Shown here: positions 1 through 4,946 of the stretch, piece after piece
Numbering within the stretch: position 1 is the first letter of the stretch
Layout: each line of letters starts with the position of its first letter
Source: Holosporales bacterium
GTDB lineage: Bacteria > Pseudomonadota > Alphaproteobacteria > RUG11792
DNA length: 7,691 nt
Assembly (NCBI GenBank): GCA_031281515.1
Contig: JAITFF010000020.1
Span: 1-7,691 of the forward strand
Direction of reading: 5' to 3'
Translations under genes and position numbers: made by a program
The notes under the pieces: model-generated
Database searches by the model: none
Told to the model about the DNA's origin: nothing
The model's input: only the letters and a program-made list of their open reading frames with translations

Positions 1-125
1 GGATCTAATTTCTTCATTCTTATCGAAAAATTCCTGGCCCTGAGGAGGGCGCCGATACAAGAGGCCGCTATTCCCTTACCGAGTGAAGACATGACTCCGC
101 CCGTCACAAATATAAAAGCAGACAT
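1..125 (-). CDS. pyrG: CTP synthase, N-terminal 41 codons (cut by window edge)
   Basis: CTP synthase makes CTP from UTP, ATP and glutamine in the cytoplasm, the last step of de novo pyrimidine nucleotide synthesis. Only the start is visible, read on the minus strand from the ATG at 123-125. The translation begins MSAFIFVTGGVMSSLGKGIA and continues through GALLRARNF to RMKKLDP. This matches the family's amidoligase P-loop start (IFVTGGVVSSLGKG ... RKLDPY). The glutaminase half lies outside the window. It follows mnmA on the same strand after a 69-base gap and could be read through from brnQ-mnmA or use a candidate promoter in that gap. No strong Shine-Dalgarno is seen before the ATG. An M replaces the more usual second V of GGVVSS, a mild change. 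The identification is firm because the N-terminal motif is highly conserved. Confidence 0.93.
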   Translation of the reverse strand, partial: MSAFIFVTGGVMSSLGKGIAASCIGALLRARNFSIRMKKLD

Positions 126-161
126 AAAAATCAGATTTCTTGAAGACGGATGCTGTCGAGA

Positions 162-190
162 ATTATACTCAACTAGGCCGGTAAAATCAT
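162..190 (-). promoter_or_regulatory. Candidate sigma70-type promoter for pyrG
   Basis: In the 69-base gap between mnmA and pyrG the minus strand carries a perfect -10 hexamer TATAAT (162-167). A 17-base spacer separates it from ATGATT (185-190), which matches only 3 of 6 consensus -35 positions. The -10 lies about 37 bases upstream of the pyrG ATG, a reasonable distance. This would let pyrG be transcribed independently of brnQ-mnmA. The weak -35 keeps confidence low. Confidence 0.4.
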
Positions 191-194
191 AGGG

Positions 195-1271
195 CTAAGA
201 TATGATGCCTGAGCAGATGACGGAGTTTGAGTCACTATACAGGGCGCAGATTTGCCCCCTCGTAATCGGGGTCGAACTCCTCTCAGAAAGCCTCACCCTA
301 ATCGATTTCGAGTTATCATATGCCATTGCTACGGCTTTCGTTTTCTTGCCGAATGATCTCAGCTTTGCGGAGGCATCAAATTCTCGACGGAATTCTGTGA
401 GCCAATTGACATCCGTAACCGAAAATTCGCGAATATCCAGGGCTTCTTTGCTCCCCACAATGACATCGTTATTCTCGGAATCGACGTCCAACACGTAAAG
501 CGGCCCCATATTACTTGCAATGCCGAGTCCTTTACGTTGCCCTATCGTATAATTCGCAATTCCGGCGTGATCTCCAATGACTTTCCCAGTATCTTTAAGC
601 TTTATCTGTCCCGGCGAGAAAAGATTCAGATTCGTCTTAAGATTCTGAAGAAATTCCTTGTAGCTTCCTTGCCTTATAAAGCAAATATCCTGGCTTTCTT
701 CTTTCTTGAAATTTGGCAGCCCATATTTGGCTGCAAGAGACCTCGTTTCATCTTTGTTTTCAATGTCTCCGAGAGGAAATCGAACGTATCTCAGCTTCTC
801 CTTTGGGGCCAATGAAACGAAGTAGGTTTGATCCTTGGCGAGGTTCGCCGCCTCCGATAGAATAACCAATTCTTCATGTGGAACTTCTAAATTCGCGTAA
901 TGTCCGGTTGCGAGCAGGTCAGCCCCCCTCATCCGAGCGTAATCCACCAGAATATTCAGTTTGAGATCTCGATTACAGAAGGCACACGGATTGGGCGTCA
1001 TACCGCGAGAATAATACTCCGCAAATAAATCTATGACTTTGGCCTTGTATTCCGCCCTAACATCGAAGACCTCATGTGGAATCCCGAGAGTCTTGCAGAC
1101 CGCCTGAGCATCCTCTACGTCTTGTATGCAGTTTTCGTGAATATCCATCGTAATGCCGAAGACTTCGTGCCCTTTTTTTTGGAGCATGGCAGCAACGACG
1201 GACGAATCGACTCCTCCCGACATAGCGATGGCATATACTTTTTTCTGATCACTTTTTGTTGATGACTGCAT
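195..1271 (-). CDS. mnmA: tRNA-specific 2-thiouridylase MnmA
   Basis: MnmA uses ATP to adenylate U34 of tRNA Lys/Glu/Gln and inserts sulfur, giving the s2U34 wobble base that keeps decoding accurate. The 358-residue product is close to the family length (about 360-370). The PP-loop SGGVDSS is at residues 18-24. The first catalytic cysteine is C96 in TPNPCAFCNRDLK and the second is C197 in ESQDICFI. TGHYA (122-126), KDQTYF (146-151) and GDHAGIANYTIGQRKGLGIA, typical of the family, are all present, so the enzyme looks intact. The start ATG lies inside the 3' end of brnQ (23-base overlap, different frame) with no clear Shine-Dalgarno, which suggests translational coupling to brnQ. The sulfur-relay partners (IscS, Tus proteins) are not in the window. 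pyrG follows on the same strand. Confidence 0.96.
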   Translation of the reverse strand: MQSSTKSDQKKVYAIAMSGGVDSSVVAAMLQKKGHEVFGITMDIHENCIQDVEDAQAVCKTLGIPHEVFDVRAEYKAKVIDLFAEYYSRGMTPNPCAFCNRDLKLNILVDYARMRGADLLATGHYANLEVPHEELVILSEAANLAKDQTYFVSLAPKEKLRYVRFPLGDIENKDETRSLAAKYGLPNFKKEESQDICFIRQGSYKEFLQNLKTNLNLFSPGQIKLKDTGKVIGDHAGIANYTIGQRKGLGIASNMGPLYVLDVDSENNDVIVGSKEALDIREFSVTDVNWLTEFRREFDASAKLRSFGKKTKAVAMAYDNSKSIRVRLSERSSTPITRGQICALYSDSNSVICSGIIS

Positions 1272-2364
1272 AGTAATAGACTATCCGACCACCTATGAAG
1301 AGCATTAGTACTGGATAAATTTTCTCTAAGATCATTCCGAGGAAGGAGCAAATTTGCCCAAATCCTAATAACGAAACAGCGAACATAATTATTCCGACAA
1401 ATACGAGAATTATTTTTCTGTCGAATTTCTTTTTCAGGACATCATCGTGAATATAATCCGTGAAGACGGAGCTCAGTATGATGGCCGTGGCCATGCAGCT
1501 GACGGCTATCACGATCGAGACGAACCACGACGCTGAGTATCCCATCGAAAGTTCGGCAATCTTGCCAAGGATTGATTCGGCCGGTGTATCGGATAGCCGA
1601 TCTGAGTACTGCACCCCGATTAGCAGCAGGCCGATATAAGCGATGGATAATATTATGCCACCTATGAGGCAAGCTGTCCCCGTGAATTTCAAAAGCTTTT
1701 TCTTGTTATCACGATCGGCTTCTGGCATGGCCCGTTTGAGGTATAGATAAACTTCGCCCGCCATAATTAATGAAGCCAGAAGATCCATCGTTTGGTATCC
1801 CATGTTAAAACCGGTTATCAGAGTCTCAGTGGGAGGTAATGGATTCTCCGTAAAGTGAGAAAGTGACCCACCAAAATACAGAGCCCCGAGTACGATGACG
1901 GCTATCCCCCCAAATTTCAGGGGAGTGAAGACAATACCGATCAATTGGACAATTTTACCGGGATGAAAGGCGAGGGCGACTGTTACAGCCGTAAAAAGCG
2001 CGCTGAACAGCCATATGGAGATTTCCGGCGCTAGGTTGTTTATTCCGCCGAAGGCGACGTTTACGATTCTGGCCAGAACGCCGAACGGCCCGACCAACAT
2101 CATGATGATAAACATTATGAGGGAGGTAGCATGTTTCCCAATTGGAGATAGATATTTTTTCCTATCGGCATCGAACAGCATGGCACCATAATAGCCGATC
2201 ATTGGGATTAAGACGGCGGCGATGAGCCATCCAAACAGAGCTAGTGGCCAATTATCCGGGCAAGTTTTCCCGAGGACCAAAGGGAACACGATGTTTCCAG
2301 AGCCAAACAACATCGAAAAAATGGCAAACCCGGCGACGAAACTTTTAGTAATCATTTGACTCAT
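1249..2364 (-). CDS. brnQ: Branched-chain amino acid transporter, BrnQ (LIVCS) family, short form
   Basis: This is an inner-membrane cation-coupled carrier for leucine, isoleucine and valine; some family members also take methionine. The 371-residue protein has about ten to eleven hydrophobic segments, for example near 5-30, 41-63, 80-104, 115-133, 138-165, 228-251, 277-301, 318-335 and 337-365. Family signatures include LFGSGNIVFPLVLG near residues 19-32 and GFNMGYQTMDLLASLIMAGE near 185-204. It is some 60-70 residues shorter than the roughly 440-residue enterobacterial BrnQ, yet both ends look natural, so I read it as a compact family variant (similar in length to the chlamydial form as I recall it) and not a truncation. 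A good ribosome-binding site precedes the ATG. The 3' end overlaps mnmA by 23 bases. Amino acid import is a plausible need in a host-dependent cell; exact substrates cannot be read from sequence. Confidence 0.9.
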   Translation of the reverse strand: MSQMITKSFVAGFAIFSMLFGSGNIVFPLVLGKTCPDNWPLALFGWLIAAVLIPMIGYYGAMLFDADRKKYLSPIGKHATSLIMFIIMMLVGPFGVLARIVNVAFGGINNLAPEISIWLFSALFTAVTVALAFHPGKIVQLIGIVFTPLKFGGIAVIVLGALYFGGSLSHFTENPLPPTETLITGFNMGYQTMDLLASLIMAGEVYLYLKRAMPEADRDNKKKLLKFTGTACLIGGIILSIAYIGLLLIGVQYSDRLSDTPAESILGKIAELSMGYSASWFVSIVIAVSCMATAIILSSVFTDYIHDDVLKKKFDRKIILVFVGIIMFAVSLLGFGQICSFLGMILEKIYPVLMLFIGGRIVYYYAVINKK

Positions 2365-2372
2365 ACAAAAAT

Positions 2373-2378
2373 CTCCTC
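2373..2378 (-). promoter_or_regulatory. Ribosome-binding site of brnQ
   Basis: On the minus strand GAGGAG lies 8 bases before the ATG at 2362-2364. It is the clearest Shine-Dalgarno in the window and fixes the brnQ start. The downstream mnmA has no comparable site. Confidence 0.75.
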
Positions 2379-2463
2379 ATTCTCCCCAGGTAAACATATA
2401 TCCGGCTTTCGCTCTTTGCAGAAGTAACCAACCTGAACGATACAACCGAAATCGCGATTTGGA

Positions 2464-2540
2464 TGGCGCGCCCTGGAAGATTCGAACTCCCGACCCACAG
2501 CTTAGAAGGCTGTTGCTCTATCCAACTGAGCTAAGAGCGC
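2464..2540 (-). tRNA. tRNA-Arg (anticodon UCU)
   Basis: The minus strand folds into a full cloverleaf. The 7-bp acceptor stem is GCGCTCT with AGGGCGC (one G-T pair). The D arm is GCTC/GAGC around AGTTGGATA. The anticodon stem ACAGC/GCTGT encloses the loop CTTCTAA, giving anticodon TCT, which reads AGA and AGG arginine codons. The variable loop has 5 bases, and the T arm is GGGAG/CTTCC around TTCGAAT. The discriminator base is G and the terminal CCA is encoded (TGG at 2464-2466 on the plus strand). The total is 77 bases. It sits 99 bases upstream of the brnQ start and has its own promoter. Confidence 0.96.
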
Positions 2541-2550
2541 CACTTCAGAC

Positions 2551-2615
2551 CCAGATTTTACAATTAACTCGCGAATCTGGTCAATGCCATCATATTCTCT
2601 AAAAATGTATGATGG
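2551..2615. repeat. Two inverted repeats around and upstream of the tRNA-Arg promoter
   Basis: The first is CCAGATT (2551-2557) with AATCTGG (2574-2580), a perfect 7-bp repeat with a 16-base gap that covers the -10 and touches the -35. The second is CCATCATA (2587-2594) with TATGATGG (2608-2615), a perfect 8-bp repeat with a 13-base gap just upstream of the -35. Neither is followed by a T-run, so neither is a standard terminator. They could be operator-like sites, an old IS end, or chance. Confidence 0.4.
2555..2584 (-). promoter_or_regulatory. sigma70-type promoter of tRNA-Arg
   Basis: On the minus strand TTGACC (2579-2584, 5/6 match to TTGACA) is followed by an 18-base spacer and TAAAAT (2555-2560, 5/6 match to TATAAT). 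The -10 ends 14 bases before the mature tRNA 5' end, so transcription would start only a few bases ahead of it. This is the best promoter in the window. It is bracketed by a 7-bp inverted repeat (CCAGATT at 2551-2557, AATCTGG at 2574-2580). Confidence 0.7.
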
Positions 2616-2645
2616 GTATACGAAAAGAACGATCCCGCAGTAAAA

Positions 2646-2849
2646 CTAAGTGTGTAGTCCCATATTATTGGGGATGGGGCCTCTGTTAAACCTCTGAGGA
2701 TCATTCTCCCACATCTTCACTATAAATTCATATGGAGTTAATCCATTAATAGATTTAAGTCTTTTAGCAAAATTATATGCATTTATAAATGTATTCAGAT
2801 GTTCTTTTAGTTGTTGATGAGTATGGTAGTAATATCGTTTAACTCTTGT
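2646..2849 (-). pseudogene. IS481-family transposase, C-terminal relic
   Basis: The minus strand reads without a stop for about 67 codons and ends at TAG (2646-2648). The translation contains VKRYYYHTHQQLKEHL, then AYNFAKRLKSINGLTPYEFI, then KMWENDPQRFNR and a final MGLHT. This matches the conserved C-terminus of IS481-family DDE transposases (KRYHYDSHDQL, AYNFxRRLK, GLTPYEFICKIW, PDRF, MPGLNT). The catalytic DDE core and the N-terminus are missing, and the frame meets a stop just upstream (around 2853-2855). At about 2850 the sequence passes straight into a different transposase relic. No start codon or function is expected. The intact frame suggests a fairly recent loss. The first 23 bases of the shared block (2681-2703) recur exactly near 7165. 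Confidence 0.85.
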
Positions 2850-3023
2850 CTTTTACAACTCATATGAAAGATAATCATAATCGTCATTATCTCAGAGATA
2901 CTCATGTTAAAGGCTCTGTTCCTTCTTTTCTTACGACTATTTTCTATTACAAATTGTTCTGTATGTCCTTTAAATATCTTGCAAAAATCATCAACATAAG
3001 TGAAAATCTCTAATGAAAATCAT
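2850..3023 (-). pseudogene. IS982-family transposase, N-terminal relic
   Basis: On the minus strand one frame from about 3019 to 2855 reads SLEIFTYVDDFCKIF, then KKRRNR and MSISEIMTIMIIFHMS. I recognise this as the start of IS982-family transposases (xYxxVDDFCK ... KRxRPxxLSxSEIMTILILFHxSGYR). The likely start ATG (3021-3023) is out of frame with this stretch, and an in-frame TGA lies at 3020-3022, so the 5' end is already damaged. After HMS the match stops and IS481 sequence begins, so the catalytic region is absent. No terminal inverted repeats were identified. The gene is non-functional. Family assignment is by eye from the conserved N-terminal motif. Confidence 0.72.
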
Positions 3024-3117
3024 ACGTACTCTATGCGGTCCGCTCCCGTTTTTCTAGGGTTTTTCTTGGTCCTTATACGAAACTCAGGTTATCGGTAAGG
3101 TGCGGAACAGATTCGAT

Positions 3118-4332
3118 CTAATATTGTTGACTCCAACCTCCTGATACATTGCCATATGCCGCTGACTGAGGTGGATAACTCTGCGGCTGACTGGACGTCT
3201 GTTGTGGTGGCAGGTATGAGGAAGAACTCCTGAACCCATCCATCTGAGAAAAAGTCTGGTACGGTGGTAGTACATTGACGGTTGGGACAACTAAGCCATC
3301 CCACAGCGGATACCGAGTCTGCAGTTGCTCAAATTGAGCCATCTCGGACTGGGAAAAGTTTTGCAAGTTTGAAAAATCACAATACTGAAGCACGGACCTA
3401 CCGGCTTGCAGAATTTGTTCAACACCCGCCAGGGTCATGTGAGTGCCGCTTAATACTAGACTGTGGAGCCCCAAACGCGGCAGAAACTCCGCCAGAATCC
3501 GAGCATCGGCGTCATTCAATGGATTATTAGCAAGATTTAGGTGACCGATCACATCAGGAAATTGAGCCAGCTCGGTTAGGAAACTTTTCAAGATCTCACC
3601 GGTTAAATTGCTGTTGGCCAGGGAAACGAACGCTCCAACTCCCCGGCTTCCGCTTTGAGCATTGTTATTGCTGGCTAACTTCCTCACGAAATAACGGAAA
3701 GAATCCGCTGAGCCAGGGATTTTGCCCCCGTCTGCGAAAATTACCGGATTTTGTGGAGCGGTTAGAGAGTCGAGTCGAGACGCTACTGAAGGATCCAACT
3801 GTGGGAGGGCTAATGTGAGCGCATCACTTCCATCCACTTCATCCTTTTTGAATACCTCATTGCATTTTGTTTGAAGAGCGTCCATCGTCTGCTTGCTCTT
3901 TTCAACCGTGTCGAGCAATTGAGTCGCCACCTTGGCGGATTTTTCAAAAAGTGCTGCCCCAGTTTCAACAACATTGCCAATTAGGGCCGCCCCTGCCTGC
4001 ACTCCTTCTAAAACCGCTGGAGCTCCTTCAATCACTTTACCTAAGACACCAGGAACTTCTCCAGCTACCTTCGCTAAAGCTCCAGGTGCGTTTCCGAGGA
4101 CTTTTCCTGCTGCGTTTGGTACTCCTTTAAGTACATTTGAGGCCTTATCTGCAACCCCTTTTACCGCATTTTTACCAGCATCAAGTACGCCTTTAAGGGA
4201 AAAAGCTTTTGATTCTTGTATGAATATTAATTGACACAATGCAATACTTAATACGCATGATAGAAATTGATTATTCCGTGAACTGAAAGACTTATCATTT
4301 CGACCTGGCTGTGATGCAAGTTTTTTGTCCAT
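3118..4332 (-). CDS. Secreted protein with 11-residue amphipathic repeats and leucine-rich repeats
   Basis: I do not recognise a named gene. The 404-residue protein starts with about 22 polar residues, a hydrophobic stretch (FLSCVLSIALCQLIF, 23-37) and a likely signal peptidase site SKA/FS after residue 43. Residues 47-145 form nine contiguous 11-residue units such as KGVLDAGKNAV, KGVPNAAGKVL, GNAPGALAKVA and EGAPAVLEGVQ, expected to make a long amphipathic or hendecad helix. Residues about 233-335 hold some four leucine-rich repeats of roughly 25-28 residues (HLNLANNPLNDADARIL, SLVLSGTHMTLAGVEQIL), resembling ribonuclease-inhibitor-type repeats. The tail (350-404) is rich in P, Q, S and Y with PPYQTFSQ and PPQQTSSQ units. 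This suggests export and contact with membranes or host proteins, by inference only. It is transcribed away from tatA and lies next to IS relics. No clear ribosome-binding site supports the ATG. Confidence 0.85.
   Translation of the reverse strand: MDKKLASQPGRNDKSFSSRNNQFLSCVLSIALCQLIFIQESKAFSLKGVLDAGKNAVKGVADKASNVLKGVPNAAGKVLGNAPGALAKVAGEVPGVLGKVIEGAPAVLEGVQAGAALIGNVVETGAALFEKSAKVATQLLDTVEKSKQTMDALQTKCNEVFKKDEVDGSDALTLALPQLDPSVASRLDSLTAPQNPVIFADGGKIPGSADSFRYFVRKLASNNNAQSGSRGVGAFVSLANSNLTGEILKSFLTELAQFPDVIGHLNLANNPLNDADARILAEFLPRLGLHSLVLSGTHMTLAGVEQILQAGRSVLQYCDFSNLQNFSQSEMAQFEQLQTRYPLWDGLVVPTVNVLPPYQTFSQMDGFRSSSSYLPPQQTSSQPQSYPPQSAAYGNVSGGWSQQY
3328..3636 (-). other. Leucine-rich repeat region of the secreted protein
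   Basis: These bases encode about residues 233-335. Successive units follow LxxLxLxxNxLxxxxAxxLxxxL spacing: FVSLANSNLTGEIL, HLNLANNPLNDADARIL, SLVLSGTHMTLAGVEQIL and a degenerate YCDFSNLQNFSQSEM. The Asn ladder position is N in the first two units and T in the third. Such repeats build curved protein-binding surfaces and are common in effectors of intracellular bacteria. Confidence 0.75.
3898..4194 (-). repeat. Nine tandem 33-base units encoding 11-residue repeats
   Basis: Residues 47-145 of the secreted protein split without gaps into nine 11-residue blocks. Each block tends to have Gly or small residues near position 2, a hydrophobic residue at 3, Ala/Val/Leu near 5-7 and a hydrophobic residue at 10-11. 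The first three all begin KGV. The repeat is conserved at protein level only and the DNA units are diverged. The KxxxGV-like pattern recalls lipid-binding 11-mer helices such as those of synuclein, by analogy and not as a homology claim. Confidence 0.7.
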
Positions 4333-4376
4333 TATTTAAATCATAAAAAACAGATTGATACTTAATGGTACAATTA

Positions 4377-4404
4377 ATAATTTAAAATATTGTTAATTTG
4401 ACAA
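4377..4404 (-). promoter_or_regulatory. Candidate promoter of the LRR protein gene in AT-rich divergent region
   Basis: The minus strand has TTGTCA (4399-4404, 5/6 match to the -35 consensus) and, 16 bases on, AATTAT (4377-4382, 4/6 match to the -10). The plus strand has a perfect TTGACA at 4398-4403 overlapping the same bases, but no good -10 follows it at 16-18 bases. The region from 4333 to 4420 is very AT-rich, so chance matches are likely. Confidence 0.3.
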
Positions 4405-4466
4405 GTAAATAAAAACTATTGAGCGACTTATGCCTAACGTGATGAAAATTCTTATCGAGAATTCGT

Positions 4467-4496
4467 TTGCTGGGTTCGCTGCACTCGATGTAGAAT
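4467..4496 (+). promoter_or_regulatory. Candidate promoter of the tatA-gapR-lepA operon
   Basis: TTGCTG (4467-4472) and TAGAAT (4491-4496, 5/6 match to TATAAT) are separated by 18 bases. The -10 lies 36 bases upstream of the tatA ATG. The -35 matches only its TTG half. No other likely promoter lies between the divergent LRR gene and tatA. Confidence 0.4.
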
Positions 4497-4532
4497 ATCC
4501 GAGCAGTTTTGATTCCAATTGCGAGCGAGAAC

Positions 4533-4688
4533 ATGGGAATTAGCATCAGTCATCTGTTAATTGTAATGGTGATCGTCCTCATCGTCTTTGGAGCCGGAAA
4601 ATTGCCGAAAGTAATGAACGATTTGGCCAAAGGTATAAAAGCCTTTAAGAATGGATTAAAAGATGACGAAAACAAGGGAGATTATTAA
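4533..4688 (+). CDS. tatA: Sec-independent protein translocase subunit TatA
   Basis: TatA oligomers form the translocating element of the twin-arginine pathway, which exports folded proteins across the inner membrane. The 51-residue product starts MGISISHLLIVMVIVLIVFG. It has a short periplasmic N-terminus, one membrane helix (about 5-19), the hinge FGAGKLPKV (19-27), then an amphipathic helix (NDLAKGIKAFKNGLKDD) and an acidic end. FG, KLP and the LxKGIKxFK amphipathic helix are the family hallmarks. It is at the short end of the family (usually 60-90) because the acidic tail is nearly absent. gapR begins 3 bases after its stop. tatB and tatC, often next to tatA, are not here, so they must be elsewhere or absent. 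The start codon is the only one giving the canonical N-terminus. Confidence 0.93.
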   Translation: MGISISHLLIVMVIVLIVFGAGKLPKVMNDLAKGIKAFKNGLKDDENKGDY

Positions 4689-4691
4689 GCA

Positions 4692-4940
4692 ATGAGTGAT
4701 TTTGACAGATTTAGCGTTTCTGCTGATTTGATAAAGCAGGCCGTATCACGCCTCGAGACTCTGGAAGAAAAAAAGGCGGAGATTCTGACCGATATAAAGG
4801 ATACACTAGCTGAGGCAAAATCTCAGGGATTAGATACAGCCATCTTGCGGAAACTCATAAAAATGAGAAAAATGAAGAAGGAGGATGTGGAGGAAGAGGA
4901 AGAACTCCTCGAGATTTATAAGAGGGCTCTGGAACGTTAA
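4692..4940 (+). CDS. gapR: GapR-family (DUF2312) nucleoid-associated protein
   Basis: GapR is a small alphaproteobacterial DNA-binding protein. In Caulobacter it binds overtwisted AT-rich DNA ahead of replication and transcription and stimulates topoisomerases. The 82-residue protein has the usual family length. A long N-terminal coiled-coil helix (KQAVSRLETLEEKKAEILTD, 15-34) is followed by the family core DIKDTLAEAKSQGLDTAILRK, the basic LIKMRKMKKED, and a C-terminal acidic helix ending LLEIYKRALER. The ATG follows tatA by 3 bases. A GGGAG inside the end of tatA, 11 bases upstream, can act as its ribosome-binding site. lepA starts 6 bases after its stop. The family assignment is by motif memory; the function is inferred from the Caulobacter protein. 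Confidence 0.9.
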   Translation: MSDFDRFSVSADLIKQAVSRLETLEEKKAEILTDIKDTLAEAKSQGLDTAILRKLIKMRKMKKEDVEEEEELLEIYKRALER

Positions 4941-4946
4941 AACCGC

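Noticed and set aside
202..498. A 98-codon plus-strand frame opposite mnmA
   Set aside because: It is the antisense shadow of a clear mnmA gene and has no domain.
2464..2540. tRNA-Arg as an integration (att) site for the neighbouring island
   Set aside because: The island lies on the 5' side of the tRNA; integrases normally use the 3' end, no integrase is visible, and I see no second copy of the tRNA 3' end in the window.
3026..3066. GCGGTCCGC followed by T-runs as a terminator
   Set aside because: The palindrome has only a single central base and cannot form a hairpin loop, and the T-runs are interrupted.
3867..4234. Two plus-strand frames opposite the 11-residue repeat region
   Set aside because: They are shadows of the repeat-rich coding sequence; their apparent repeats (PSKTAGAP-like) mirror the real gene's 33-base periodicity.
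4451..4466. ATTCT/AGAAT inverted repeat upstream of tatA
   Set aside because: A 5-bp arm is too short to distinguish from chance in this AT-rich region.
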